Source: Pedobacter sp. N36a
Lineage (GTDB): Bacteria > Bacteroidota > Bacteroidia > Sphingobacteriales > Sphingobacteriaceae
DNA: 64,000 bases
Direction of reading: 5' to 3'
Assembly: GCF_014472395.1 (NCBI RefSeq)
Contig: NZ_JACSZW010000007.1
Span: 124,001 to 188,000, forward strand
The first letter of the stretch is position 1, and each line of letters opens with the position of its first letter. Below the pieces are notes generated by a model. That model was not told where the DNA came from, did no database searches, and saw only the letters and a list, made by a program, of their open reading frames with translations. Shown in pieces: positions 34,788 to 43,592 of this stretch. Both the position numbers and the translations under genes were made by a program.

Positions 34788-36199
34788 TGAATGTGAAGCA
34801 AAAAACCATAAAAGGCGAAGTTTCTGTATCGGGCGTAGGCTTGCATACCGGAGCAAATGTGACGCTTACTTTTTGTCCGGCACCAGAAAATCACGGATTT
34901 AAATTTCAAAGAACCGATTTACCGGGTAGTCCGATTGTGGATGCTGATTGTGACAATGTTACGGACACTGCAAGAGGAACTACAATTTCTCAAAACGGTG
35001 CCAGTATCAGTACAGTAGAGCATGTAATGGCTTCGTTGGTGGGAATGGACCTGGATAACGTATTGATTAAGTTAGACGGCCCGGAAACACCAATCATGGA
35101 TGGCAGCGCGATTATGTTCCTGGAGGCACTGGAAAGTGTAGGTGCCCAATTACAAAGCGTAGATCGTGAGTATTTCACGATTCCGCATAACATTACCTAT
35201 ACAGAGCCAGATAGAAAAGTTGAAATTGTGGCGATGCCATTAGATGATTACAGGTTCACTTGTATGATCGACTATAACTCTCCGGTTTTGGGCAGTCAGC
35301 ATGCCGGAATTTCCAGCATTGCAGAATTTAAGAAAGAAATTGCTTCCTGCAGAACCTTCTGTTTCCTTCACGAATTGGAATACCAGCTTCAAAACAACCT
35401 GATTAAAGGTGGAGATTTGAACAATGCCATCGTGATCGTTGATAAAGAAGTGACTAAAGAAGAGTTAGACCACCTGGCGAAAATCTTCAACAGAAGCGCG
35501 ATAGAAGTGGCTCCTCAAGGCATTTTAAATAATATGGAATTGCGGTACCAAAATGAGCCAGCAAGACATAAATTGTTAGATATGATCGGTGACCTTGCCT
35601 TGGTAGGGGTTCACTTAAAAGGTCATATTATGGCTGCTCGTCCTGGACATGCGGCTAATGTGGCTTTTGCTAAGAAAATCAAGGCAGCCATTAAAAAAGA
35701 GAAAAATAAAAAAGTACAGCATATCTATGATCCATCTGTAAAACCACTATATGATGTGGTTCAGATTATGGATATTCTGCCCCACAGACAGCCATTCCTG
35801 TTTATCGATAAGATTTTGGAATTGTCTAAAACACATGTAGTTGGTGTTAAGAATGTAACGATGAACGAAGAGTTCTTTAAAGGACACTTCCCAGGAGCAC
35901 CGGTATTTCCGGGCGTAATCCAGATCGAAGCAATGGCGCAGACCGGTGGTATTTTAGTATTAAGTACTGTTGAAGACCCAAGAAATTACCTGACTTTGTT
36001 TTTGAAAATTGACAATGTACGTTTTAGAGCTCAGGTATTACCTGGCGATACGATCGTGTTCAGGTGTGACTTAATGGAGCCCATCAGAAGAGGCATCGCT
36101 CAGATGAAAGGTGTCGGCATGGTAGGTGGTAAAGTTGTGGTGGAAGCAGAGATGATGGCCCAAATTGTTAAAGTAAAAGAAAGCGAAACCGTATCATGA
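34787..36199 (+). CDS. lpxC/fabZ: bifunctional LpxC deacetylase / FabZ dehydratase
   Basis: 470 residues with two fused enzymes. Residues 1 to about 305 are LpxC, the zinc deacetylase committing UDP-GlcNAc to lipid A (VSGVGLHTGANVTL, STVEHVMASL, ETPIMDGSA, HKLLDMIGDLAL and VHLKGHIMAARPGHAAN). Residues about 318-465 are FabZ, the 3-hydroxyacyl-ACP dehydratase (ILPHRQPFLFIDKI, FFKGHFPGAPVFPGV with His367, IEAMAQTGG). The fusion is characteristic of Bacteroidota and Chlorobi. The two active sites compete for 3-hydroxymyristoyl metabolism, so fusion may balance lipid A against fatty acids. It overlaps lpxA by 4 bp (ATGA). Confidence 0.97.
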   Translation: MNVKQKTIKGEVSVSGVGLHTGANVTLTFCPAPENHGFKFQRTDLPGSPIVDADCDNVTDTARGTTISQNGASISTVEHVMASLVGMDLDNVLIKLDGPETPIMDGSAIMFLEALESVGAQLQSVDREYFTIPHNITYTEPDRKVEIVAMPLDDYRFTCMIDYNSPVLGSQHAGISSIAEFKKEIASCRTFCFLHELEYQLQNNLIKGGDLNNAIVIVDKEVTKEELDHLAKIFNRSAIEVAPQGILNNMELRYQNEPARHKLLDMIGDLALVGVHLKGHIMAARPGHAANVAFAKKIKAAIKKEKNKKVQHIYDPSVKPLYDVVQIMDILPHRQPFLFIDKILELSKTHVVGVKNVTMNEEFFKGHFPGAPVFPGVIQIEAMAQTGGILVLSTVEDPRNYLTLFLKIDNVRFRAQVLPGDTIVFRCDLMEPIRRGIAQMKGVGMVGGKVVVEAEMMAQIVKVKESETVS

Positions 36200-36981
36200 T
36201 ACAACCCTTAGCGTATATACATCCGCAGGCAAAAATTGCCGATAATGTAGTAATTGAGCCTTTTGCAGTGATACACAAGGATGTAGAAATTGGGGAAGGT
36301 ACCTGGATCGGGTCAAATGTGGTCATCATGGATGGCGCTAGAATTGGTAAAAATTGTCGGGTGTTTCCAGGATCAGTGATCTCTGGAGTGCCTCAGGATC
36401 TGAAATTTGCAGGAGAAGTAACGACTGCAGAAATTGGCGATAATACCACGATCAGAGAGTGCGTAACCATCAATAGAGGTACAAAAGATAAATGGAAAAC
36501 GGTGATCGGCAGCAACTGCTTGATTCAGGCGTATTCTCACATTGCCCACGATTGTGAGGTAGGTAATCACTGTATTTTCTCTAACAGCACCACACTTGCA
36601 GGTCACATCACCATCGGTGATTATGTCGTTCTTGCGGGTTTGGTAGCCATCCACCAGTTTGTAAAAGTTGGTTCTCATGCTTTTGTAACCGGTGGTTCAT
36701 TGGTGAGAAAAGATGTTCCTCCTTATGTGAAAGCAGCTCGTGAGCCACTTTCTTATGCAGGAATCAACTCTGTTGGTTTGAGAAGAAGAGGTTTTTCTTC
36801 GGAACAAATCAATGAAATTCAGGAAATTTACCGCGTATTATTTGTGAAACATAACAATGTAAGTAAAGCATTGGACATGATTGAAGCAGAATTCGCACCT
36901 ACAGAAATCAGAGACGAGATCTTAGAATTCATCAGAAACTCGAATAGAGGGGTGATGAAGGGCTTTGGTTCTGGTAGCTAA
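36196..36981 (+). CDS. lpxA: UDP-N-acetylglucosamine O-acyltransferase
   Basis: 261 residues, the usual length. A beta-helix of hexapeptide repeats (IADNVVIEPFAVIHKDVEIGEGTWIGSNVVI) includes SGVPQDLKFAGEVT and SYSHIAHDCEVGNH, where the catalytic His lies, plus HQFVKVGSHAFVTGGS. The C-terminal helical domain begins GLRRRGFSSEQI. It performs the first step of lipid A synthesis. Last gene of the lpx unit; the ATPase gene follows 9 bp later. Confidence 0.97.
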   Translation: MIQPLAYIHPQAKIADNVVIEPFAVIHKDVEIGEGTWIGSNVVIMDGARIGKNCRVFPGSVISGVPQDLKFAGEVTTAEIGDNTTIRECVTINRGTKDKWKTVIGSNCLIQAYSHIAHDCEVGNHCIFSNSTTLAGHITIGDYVVLAGLVAIHQFVKVGSHAFVTGGSLVRKDVPPYVKAAREPLSYAGINSVGLRRRGFSSEQINEIQEIYRVLFVKHNNVSKALDMIEAEFAPTEIRDEILEFIRNSNRGVMKGFGSGS

Positions 36982-36990
36982 TACTTATTG

Positions 36991-37605
36991 ATGAAAATCA
37001 GTTTAGATAAGGCCGGAAGAAGGTTCAACCAGGAGTGGATTTTTCGTAACCTCAGTTATGAATTCAAAGCCCCTGGTACTTATGCGATCCTCGGGCCAAA
37101 TGGTTCGGGAAAGTCGACCTTATTGAGCATGATTCTCGGTAATTTATCTCCTTCTGAAGGCTTAATCAGCTATCAGAAGGAGAAAATTGTTCCCGTCGAA
37201 AATATCTATCAGTACCTCAGCTTCGCCGCACCATACCTCGATTTAATCGAGGAGTTTACGCTCGAAGAAACGATAGATTTCCATTTCAAATTTAAAGGGC
37301 TATACAAGAACATGACCAAAGAAGGGGTGTTGGAGCTGCTGGGACTGGCGAAGTCGCAGGATAAGGCTTTAAAATACTTCTCTTCGGGAATGAAACAGCG
37401 TACCAAACTCGCTTTAGCCTTTTGTACCAGCACACCGATTTTGCTTTTAGATGAACCGACCTCTAACCTGGATCAACAGGGGGTAGACTGGTATCTGCGC
37501 TTAGTCGCCGATTTTACCGACGAAAGATTAGTCATAGTAGGGTCAAATCAGGAGGTCGAGTATTCATTTTGTGCGCATTACCTCCAGGTAACTGACTATA
37601 AATAA
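36991..37605 (+). CDS. ABC transporter ATP-binding protein
   Basis: 204 residues from the ATG at 36991 (a TTG sits one codon earlier). One ABC domain: Walker A GPNGSGKSTLL, signature FSSGMKQRTKLALAF, Walker B LLLDEPTSNLDQQG. It is short and lacks a permease gene beside it, so its partner is encoded elsewhere or it has another role. Following lpxA by 9 bp suggests co-transcription with lipid A genes; an involvement in envelope lipid export is only inference. Confidence 0.9.
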   Translation: MKISLDKAGRRFNQEWIFRNLSYEFKAPGTYAILGPNGSGKSTLLSMILGNLSPSEGLISYQKEKIVPVENIYQYLSFAAPYLDLIEEFTLEETIDFHFKFKGLYKNMTKEGVLELLGLAKSQDKALKYFSSGMKQRTKLALAFCTSTPILLLDEPTSNLDQQGVDWYLRLVADFTDERLVIVGSNQEVEYSFCAHYLQVTDYK

Positions 37606-37687
37606 TGTCATGTTTTCATTTTTTTTCGCCCTTGAAACGCGTTTAAACGAAGAAAAACGGGTAAATAAATATTTTTTTAAAATACTA

Positions 37688-37718
37688 TTGTGAGATTCAA
37701 AAATAGTATTTACCTTTG
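37688..37718 (+). promoter_or_regulatory. promoter of a small transcript
   Basis: TTG (37688-37690), 20-bp spacer, TACCTTTG (37711-37718): a perfect Bacteroidota promoter with no sizeable gene behind it before the terminator. Confidence 0.75.
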
Positions 37719-37723
37719 CAGAA

Positions 37724-37889
37724 CGAAATAAGGGCCGGAGGTTCAGTAATATTTCGGATAAAATGACAAAATACGAACCTGTGAAAACAGGGGAAATATA
37801 TAAAGATAATAAAATAAGAATTTTCATAGTTTAGTTTTAGGTTTAGGTTGATTGTGGCTTCGGAGTGGTTCCCGAAGCCATCTTTTTTT
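37724..37889 (+). ncRNA. candidate small RNA (about 165 nt) or leader with 23-codon frame
   Basis: Bounded by a strong promoter and an intrinsic terminator. Between them are the hairpin CCTGT-GAAA-ACAGG (37778-37791, a GNRA tetraloop), AGGTTC (37739-37744) facing GAACCT (37775-37780), and a 23-codon open frame (37763-37834) beginning MTKYEPVKTGEIY. It lies just upstream of the formyl-THF cyclo-ligase, as 6S RNA (ssrS) does upstream of ygfA in E. coli, but I could not draw a 6S-like fold with confidence. It may equally be a small peptide gene. Confidence 0.5.
37855..37889 (+). terminator. intrinsic terminator
   Basis: TGGCTTCGG, 8-nt loop, CCGAAGCCA, then TCTTTTTTT. Ends the candidate small RNA about 110 bp before the next gene. 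Confidence 0.85.
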
Positions 37890-37998
37890 ACCAGGTTTTT
37901 TCTCCATCCGGGGCACCACACCCTTCATTTCCCCTTTTTTTGTATCTTGAGCTGCTGAAAATCCGGCTGAGGAATGTTTGGAATCAGCAAGAAGAAAT

Positions 37999-38568
37999 AT
38001 GGATAAAGCAAGCATCAGAAAACGAATTTTGCCCATGAGAAAGGGGCTTTCTCCTGAATGTGTTCAAGAACTTACGAAGAAACTACTGGAACAGTTCAAA
38101 CAGCTCGACCTGTCTAAGGTTAAAACCCTTCACATTTTCCTGCCCATTAAGTCTCAGAATGAACCGGATACTTTTTTAATCATCGATTGGCTGAAAATAC
38201 ACCATCCGGAGATGAGGATAGTGGTACCAAGAGCGGATTTTGAAACTTCATTAATGACACATCACTATTTCGAAGGCATGGAGGATCTGGAAATGAATGC
38301 TTATCAGATTTTGGAACCCGCAAAGGCGAAAATTCATCATGGAGAAATTCAGATGGTAATTGTGCCTTTGATTGCGTTTGATCGAAATGGATACCGTGTA
38401 GGGTATGGAAAAGGATTCTACGATAGGTTTTTGCAGGGAATAAAGACGGAAAAAATCGGTCTTTCGCTGTTGGATGAATTGGTTGAAATTGACAATGTCA
38501 ACGCGCAGGATGTGCAGCTTGATCGCTGTATTACGCCGGATAAGACTTACGTTTTTCCGATTTCCTGA
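37999..38568 (+). CDS. 5-formyltetrahydrofolate cyclo-ligase
   Basis: 189 residues from the ATG at 37999. It converts 5-formyl-THF to 5,10-methenyl-THF using ATP. Family stretches: SIRKRILPMRKGL, KTLHIFLPIKSQNEPDTFLI, VVPRADFETSLM, and the phosphate-binding end MVIVPLIAFDRNGYRVGYGKGFYDRFL. Its 3' end is 5 bp from the convergent hutG-like gene. Confidence 0.94.
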   Translation: MDKASIRKRILPMRKGLSPECVQELTKKLLEQFKQLDLSKVKTLHIFLPIKSQNEPDTFLIIDWLKIHHPEMRIVVPRADFETSLMTHHYFEGMEDLEMNAYQILEPAKAKIHHGEIQMVIVPLIAFDRNGYRVGYGKGFYDRFLQGIKTEKIGLSLLDELVEIDNVNAQDVQLDRCITPDKTYVFPIS

Positions 38569-38573
38569 GTTAT

Positions 38574-39584
38574 TTACCTGCTTCCAGTAGCAACGAGCTG
38601 TGCTTTTATAAAATCAGTCACCAGATAGGCAATGGTTTTTGCTGTAGCGCTGCTTTCCCTGCCGTCGCTCATTTTTGCCGCAGCTTCACAAACGTGCATA
38701 TAAGCGAATTTCTTCTTCGTTTGAAGGATGATCTTCCGGATGTCGTTAAGCTGGAATCCTGAGGGCGTAAATGCGCTGGAGAGGACATTTTCTATACAAT
38801 CGAGGTCTATTTCCAGTCCCGTAGGATTGGTTAAAACAGAAAGCAAGGGATGCAGTTCCATCAGGTAACTGTGGTCAGCTGCTAACAAATCATCAAAAAA
38901 TACCGCATTTATATTTGGGTTTTGGGAAATTTCAGTTAAAATACTGCTGCTGTTATAGTTCTGATGCAGGCCGAAAATCGAATAACGCCGTAGAAATCCA
39001 TGTTTTAGTGCGTAACTGAAGCCATTTCCGCTATGCCTGCCCTTTGCAGGACGAAGATCAGCATGGGCGTCTATGTTCAGCACATCCATCGTTTTTTTTA
39101 AGCCTAGCGCGCATCCTTTAAGAATCGGATAAGCATTGTTATGGCCTCCACCGATGATGATGGGTGTTTTTCCCGCAGCGATGATCTTTTGAATGACTGG
39201 ATAAACCTGTTCATCAATTTCGGCAACTGCGTTTTCTAGTCGGGTATTCTCCAGCCTGATGTTTTTCGAATGGGTATTTTCTGGATCTGGGAATTCGAAA
39301 TGCCCAAGCACCATTAACTCATTTCCGGATAAAAAAAGAGTGCTTTGTGTGTTTAATAAGGCTTTTAAAGCAGGTATCCAGGCGGTAGCGGCACCTGCAA
39401 TACCATGATTGGCACGAATACCGATGTCTTCTGGAATGCCCAATAGCACAAAATGAGCCGGACTGTCTTTTAACTGCTCCCAGCCAGAAAATGGGAGTAC
39501 CTGTTCACCAATTTTGGTTTCGCCTTCCCTTGAATTGACCAGCGCTGAAATGTTCGCTTTATCGTATGTTTTTAAGGCTTCCAT
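38574..39584 (-). CDS. arginase-family hydrolase, probable formimidoylglutamase
   Basis: 336 residues of the ureohydrolase fold. Metal-site stretches: GGGHNNAYPIL (usual GGDHS), NIDAHADLRPAKGRHSGN, and EIDLDCIENVLSSAFTP (usual SxDxDxxDP). The order fits Bacteroidota HutG-like proteins, which release formamide from N-formimidoyl-glutamate in histidine breakdown. It shares one base with the upstream hutI region and is clearly in operon with it. Arginase or agmatinase activity is less likely given the hut context. Confidence 0.85.
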   Translation of the reverse strand: MEALKTYDKANISALVNSREGETKIGEQVLPFSGWEQLKDSPAHFVLLGIPEDIGIRANHGIAGAATAWIPALKALLNTQSTLFLSGNELMVLGHFEFPDPENTHSKNIRLENTRLENAVAEIDEQVYPVIQKIIAAGKTPIIIGGGHNNAYPILKGCALGLKKTMDVLNIDAHADLRPAKGRHSGNGFSYALKHGFLRRYSIFGLHQNYNSSSILTEISQNPNINAVFFDDLLAADHSYLMELHPLLSVLTNPTGLEIDLDCIENVLSSAFTPSGFQLNDIRKIILQTKKKFAYMHVCEAAAKMSDGRESSATAKTIAYLVTDFIKAQLVATGSR

Positions 39585-40828
39585 TAGTAGATTTTACCGT
39601 TAAGGATGATCGTTTTTATCTGCAATTGCCCAAAACTGTAAGGCAGGAAAGCCAGGGAGGAGAGTGGTCTGGTGAGGATCAGATTGGCTTTTTTTCCTTT
39701 CGTAATGCTCCCAGTAAGGGCGCTCAGTTCCATTGCAGCCGCTCCGTTTAAAGTACAGGCATTTATCGCTTCTTCAGGCAGCATTTTCAATTTGATGCAG
39801 CCTAAAGACAGCACAAAATTCATGTTGCCAGAAGGGGTAGATCCTGGATTATAGTCGCTGGCAAGTGCCACAGGGACGTTGGATTGTATTAAAGCACGTG
39901 CATTTGCAAAAGGAATACCCAGGTAAAAAGAGCAGGATGGCAATAAGGTGGCCATCGTGTTTCCTGAGGCCAGGGAAGCAATTGCCGCTTCATCGGTGGC
40001 TTCCAGATGGTCTACAGAAACGGCCTGGTGTTTTAGGCCGATTTGTACGCCTCCCGATATGGAAAGTTGGTTTGCATGGATTTTTGGCTTGAGGCCATAT
40101 GGAGCAGCTGCAGTCAGCAATTGATCGGTCTCCTCCAGGGAGAAGAATCCCTGTTCACAAAATACGTCCATATAATCTGCCAGACCTTCTTCTGCAATTT
40201 GTGGCAGCATTTGGTCTATAATCAGGGAAATATAACCCTGGTGGTTATTTTTATAAGCAATCGGGAAGGCATGCGCGGCTAAAAAACTGGCTTTTATCGG
40301 AATGGGAAAGCTATCTTTTAGTCGGCGGATGACCCGGAGCATTTTCAGTTCACTGGCTAGCGATAGGCCATAGCCGCTTTTAACTTCAAGGGCACCGGTA
40401 CCTTGTCGGATCATGTCGTTTAAGCGGATAGCAGCGGCTTCAAAAAGATCCTCTTCCGTAGCCAGCTGCATTTTTGCTGCGGAATTTAGAATACCGCCTC
40501 CGGCAGCAGCAATTTCCTCGTAGCTTTTCCCTGCAATTTTCATCACGAATTCCTCCTCCCTGGGGGCGGCAAAAACGATATGAGAATGGGAATCACACCA
40601 GGAAGGCAGCACATAGCCACCTTCCGCAGATCGTGTTTCCAATTCATTGGGCAATTGCAAAGGGAGCGCATCCATGGTTCCAAAGTCACTGATCAGCCCC
40701 TCTTCGCACAGGAGCCAGGCATTTTCCAAAACTGGAAGCTGTGCCATTTCGGCGCCCCTGAGCATCATGATTCCTTTAGGGTGTAAGCCAACGAGGGTTC
40801 CGATGTGGGTGAGGAGTAATGAAGCCAT
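39584..40828 (-). CDS. hutI: imidazolonepropionase
   Basis: 414 residues from the ATG at 40828; a longer frame would overlap the exonuclease gene. It opens the imidazolone ring in histidine degradation. Amidohydrolase marks: PSWCDSHSHIVFAAPREEEF (metal His-x-His), TGALEVKSGYGLSL, KIHANQLSISGG, VDHLEATDE, and LASDYNPGSTPSGNM with the metal Asp. The product feeds the downstream formimidoylglutamase. hutH and hutU are not in this window. Confidence 0.94.
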   Translation of the reverse strand: MASLLLTHIGTLVGLHPKGIMMLRGAEMAQLPVLENAWLLCEEGLISDFGTMDALPLQLPNELETRSAEGGYVLPSWCDSHSHIVFAAPREEEFVMKIAGKSYEEIAAAGGGILNSAAKMQLATEEDLFEAAAIRLNDMIRQGTGALEVKSGYGLSLASELKMLRVIRRLKDSFPIPIKASFLAAHAFPIAYKNNHQGYISLIIDQMLPQIAEEGLADYMDVFCEQGFFSLEETDQLLTAAAPYGLKPKIHANQLSISGGVQIGLKHQAVSVDHLEATDEAAIASLASGNTMATLLPSCSFYLGIPFANARALIQSNVPVALASDYNPGSTPSGNMNFVLSLGCIKLKMLPEEAINACTLNGAAAMELSALTGSITKGKKANLILTRPLSSLAFLPYSFGQLQIKTIILNGKIY

Positions 40829-40839
40829 AGTGATAACGC

Positions 40840-41610
40840 TTAAGTGGTTAGTTCTAACATCACCGGACAATGATCTGAGTGTACGGCATCTGCTAAAATA
40901 GTCACGTTTTTCAGTCTTTCCAACATTGGGTTACTGGCCAAATGGTAATCGATGCGCCAACCTAGGTTCTTTCCTCTGGAACCCGCTCTGAAACTCCACC
41001 AGGTATAATGATGCGGATCCTTGTTGAAATGCCTGAAAGTGTCGATAAAGCCATTTGTCAGGAACATTTCCATCCACTTTCTTTCTTCCGGTAAAAATCC
41101 TGAGGAATTTGCGTTAGATTTCGGATTATGGATATCGATCGCAGTATGACAGATGTTGTAATCTCCGGAAATGATCAGATTAGGGTGCTCCTTCTTCAGT
41201 TCTCCGATATAGTGGTCAAAAAAGCGCATGAATTCATACTTTTTAACCTGTCTGTCGTCTCCACTGGAGCCAGACGGCAGATACACACTCATTAAAGAGA
41301 AAGTGTCGAAATCTGCACGTAGCATACGTCCTTCTTTGTCGATCCATTCTTCTCCACAGCCGTACGCTACATGATTAGGTTTGGTTTTGGTTAAAATGGC
41401 CACGCCACTGTATCCTTTTTTTTCTGCCGGAAACCAGTAATGGTGGTAGCCCAGTTGCTCGATTAAAGTCAGGATTTCCGGAATCTGGATGGGCAATGCT
41501 TTAACTTCCTGCAAGCAAACCATGTCTGCATCGGTAGACTGTAACCAGCCGATGAAATTTTTTGTAGTGGCAGAACGTATGCCGTTGACGTTGTAAGAAA
41601 TGATTTTCAT
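40840..41610 (-). CDS. xth: exodeoxyribonuclease III / AP endonuclease
   Basis: 256 residues of the ExoIII family that cuts at abasic sites and degrades 3' ends in base excision repair. Motifs: ISYNVNGIRSA (Asn), CLQEVKA (metal Glu), SVYLPSGSSGDDRQ, ISGDYNICHTAIDIHNP (active-site Asp/Asn), and YTWWSFRAG with the final DAVHSDHCPVML (His). It is 11 bp upstream of hutI on the same strand. Confidence 0.95.
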   Translation of the reverse strand: MKIISYNVNGIRSATTKNFIGWLQSTDADMVCLQEVKALPIQIPEILTLIEQLGYHHYWFPAEKKGYSGVAILTKTKPNHVAYGCGEEWIDKEGRMLRADFDTFSLMSVYLPSGSSGDDRQVKKYEFMRFFDHYIGELKKEHPNLIISGDYNICHTAIDIHNPKSNANSSGFLPEERKWMEMFLTNGFIDTFRHFNKDPHHYTWWSFRAGSRGKNLGWRIDYHLASNPMLERLKNVTILADAVHSDHCPVMLELTT

Positions 41611-41729
41611 CCGTATTGTTGTGTTATAATGTCTTTAAAAGGGATTTATTCCCCTTCGCAGGTGATATTTATTTTTTGCGCTAAAATGATTGCGAGGTGT
41701 TTTTTTGAGGAAGCGCTTAAAGGGGGAGC

Positions 41730-42449
41730 TTAATCAGCCGAATTGCCGGTCATTAATTCTTCCTGACGTTTCATTTCTTTCTCCAGTTTTTTTGCCTCCC
41801 GGCGTTTCAAAACGGTAATCGTCATTCTGACATCTACTCTTGGGCGGTCATTTTTGTCGGTCTCCACACCAGCCACTTGGTCAATCAGGTCGATTCCGCT
41901 CACCACTTCTCCATAGACGGTATAATTGCGGTCCAGGTGTGGTACGCCGCCAATCGTTTTATAAACTTCGCGCTGATATGCAGGGATTTTTGCTTTTAAC
42001 CTGTTGGTTTCTGTCATGTCCAATTCCTCCTCCGTAAACTTGCGGCCCTGAACCAGGTAAAACTGACTGCCGCTGGATGCTTTCTCTGGATTGTCATCTC
42101 GAGCAGCTGCTAATACGCCTTTTTTATGAAACAGGCTATCGCGGAATTCCGCAGGAACGGTATAACCTACGCTTCCTTCTCCAAGCCGCTGTCCGAGCTT
42201 CGCATTTTTAGTACTCGGATCGCCGCCCTGAATCATGAAACTCTTGATCACCCTGTGGAATAAGGTGTTGTTGTAAACGCCTTTCTTCGTCAATTTCAGA
42301 AAGTTATCTCGGTGCAGTGGGGTTTCATTGTGGAGCATGATGATACATTCTCCCTGGTCGGTTTTTAGCCTTACATATTGGTGTTTTGGCTTTGCAGCAA
42401 AGGTAGCGCTGAAGCACAAACACAAGATAAGTACACAGAATTTCTTCAT
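41730..42449 (-). CDS. secreted cyclophilin-type peptidyl-prolyl isomerase
   Basis: 239 residues with a signal peptide (MKKFCVLILCLCFSATFA). Cyclophilin core: HRDNFLKLTKKGVYNNTLFHRVIKSFMIQGGDP (catalytic Arg and hydrophobic pocket), SSGSQFYLVQG, TPHLDRNY-like GGVPHLDRNYTVYGEVVSG. It helps fold periplasmic or outer-membrane proteins. A charged tail (KRREAKKLEKEMKRQEEL) follows the domain. A -7 box (TAAATTTG on the minus strand) lies 8 bp before the ATG. Confidence 0.95.
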   Translation of the reverse strand: MKKFCVLILCLCFSATFAAKPKHQYVRLKTDQGECIIMLHNETPLHRDNFLKLTKKGVYNNTLFHRVIKSFMIQGGDPSTKNAKLGQRLGEGSVGYTVPAEFRDSLFHKKGVLAAARDDNPEKASSGSQFYLVQGRKFTEEELDMTETNRLKAKIPAYQREVYKTIGGVPHLDRNYTVYGEVVSGIDLIDQVAGVETDKNDRPRVDVRMTITVLKRREAKKLEKEMKRQEELMTGNSAD

Positions 42450-42457
42450 TATTTAGT

Positions 42458-42465
42458 CAAATTTA
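42458..42465 (-). promoter_or_regulatory. -7 box for the cyclophilin gene
   Basis: TAAATTTG on the minus strand fits TAnnTTTG and ends 8 bp before the ATG, implying a very short or absent leader. Confidence 0.45.
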
Positions 42466-42528
42466 GGGCTAAGTTAAGGTAAATCTGCTTTATTAAAAGA
42501 GGCAGTCGTTTTCTCTCACAATTATGAC

Positions 42529-42536
42529 TAGTTTTG
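42529..42536 (+). promoter_or_regulatory. -7 box for the HYC_CC_PP gene
   Basis: TAGTTTTG fits TAnnTTTG and ends 7 bp before the ATG at 42544. No good -33 TTG is seen, so this is tentative. Confidence 0.4.
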
Positions 42537-42543
42537 TTAAAAG

Positions 42544-42942
42544 ATGAAGCTGCGACAAAAACTTACACTGGGCCTATGTGCATTTTACCTGATCACCATG
42601 ATCGGATTTGCATTGAATATGCACTTTTGTGGGGGTAAGCTTTCCGAAGTTCGCTGGATAGAAACGGCCAGCTGCACTGCCTGTAAAGCATCGGAAAAGA
42701 AGCAGCTTTCTGGCGATTGCTGTAAGGATAAATCGATTGAAGCGAAGATTAAAGACAGCCATCAGGTAGGGTCGAAAGTCAAGGTTCCAATGGATTTTAG
42801 CCTGGAAATGTTCTTTAGTCCAATGATTTCAGAAGTTTTCAGACAATTGCTGCCTACACTATTCAGCAGAGTAGAAAACAAGGCACCGCCGCTCTCCTCC
42901 ATTCTCTCCCTTCACGCTTTCAACTGCGTATTCAGAAATTAG
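42544..42942 (+). CDS. HYC_CC_PP family membrane-anchored Cys-rich protein
   Basis: 132 residues. After a basic N-terminus and a hydrophobic signal (about 7-24) comes MHFCGGKL, then SCTACKASEKK, DCCKD and a late APPLSS. These correspond to the HYC, CC and PP motifs that name this Bacteroidota family; here the first motif is HFC rather than HYC. The Cys/His content suggests metal (copper-like) handling. It is followed by a heavy-metal-associated protein and an outer-membrane protein on the same strand, which supports this. Confidence 0.85.
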   Translation: MKLRQKLTLGLCAFYLITMIGFALNMHFCGGKLSEVRWIETASCTACKASEKKQLSGDCCKDKSIEAKIKDSHQVGSKVKVPMDFSLEMFFSPMISEVFRQLLPTLFSRVENKAPPLSSILSLHAFNCVFRN

Positions 42943-43046
42943 ATCAGGAATAATTTATTTTCCTTGCGGCAAAATGCGGTGAGGACTTTGACGCGTTCGT
43001 ATTTCGCTGTCAACGAGTTCATTATTAACATATAAATTATATCCAC

Positions 43047-43583
43047 ATGAATACTATCAAAAATCTAATCATACTTTCTATCGTTTTCATCGCAGGTAAA
43101 GCATCTGCACAACAAATTACTACTGCTGAGTTACAGGTAACCGGTTTAACCTGCTCGATGTGTTCTCAGGCTACTGAAAAATCTTTGAGAACTTTAGATT
43201 TTGTAGATGCAATTGAGCCTGATTTGAATAAAAACCTGTTTGCCATTACTTTTAAGAAGGATAAAGCGGTAAATATCGACCAGATCAGGAAAAAAGTAGA
43301 AGCTGCAGGATTCTCTGTAGGCAACCTGACCGCCGTTTTCAATTTTAACAATACCAAAGTGGATGACAAAGGACTGGCTACTGCCGGAAGCAATGTTTAT
43401 CAGTTTTTAAATCAGAAAAATCAAACCTTAAATGGGCCGTTAAGGGCAACGGTTGTCGACAAAAACTTTATCTCTGGTTCCGAATTCAAGAAAAAAGCCG
43501 CACAGCTGAAATCTGATACTTATGCCAATGGCGAAGGTCTGGTAAATGGTAAAAAGACACGTATTTATCACCTAAGCATCTAA
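43047..43583 (+). CDS. secreted HMA (heavy-metal-associated) domain protein
   Basis: 178 residues with a signal peptide (IILSIVFIAGKASAQ). An HMA fold begins TTAELQVTGLTCSMCSQATEKSL, with the metal-binding CxxC pair, and runs to about residue 95 (VDAIEPDLNKNLFAITFKKDKAVNIDQIRKKVEAAGF). The C-terminal part (95-178) has no family I recognise. It probably binds copper or a similar ion in the periplasm; it follows the HYC_CC_PP gene. Confidence 0.88.
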   Translation: MNTIKNLIILSIVFIAGKASAQQITTAELQVTGLTCSMCSQATEKSLRTLDFVDAIEPDLNKNLFAITFKKDKAVNIDQIRKKVEAAGFSVGNLTAVFNFNNTKVDDKGLATAGSNVYQFLNQKNQTLNGPLRATVVDKNFISGSEFKKKAAQLKSDTYANGEGLVNGKKTRIYHLSI

Positions 43584-43592
43584 TTGTAAGGC

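Larger units (their letters stand above)
37606..37998. other. intergenic region with small transcription unit
   Basis: 393 bp without a gene of normal size. It holds a promoter (37688-37718), a terminator (37855-37889) and a structured stretch between them, described separately. The remainder (37890-37998) shows a C/T-rich stretch only. Confidence 0.6.

Noticed and set aside
37824..38036. 70-codon minus-strand frame before the formyl-THF ligase
   Set aside because: It covers a terminator hairpin and the start of the ligase gene and has a low-complexity basic product.
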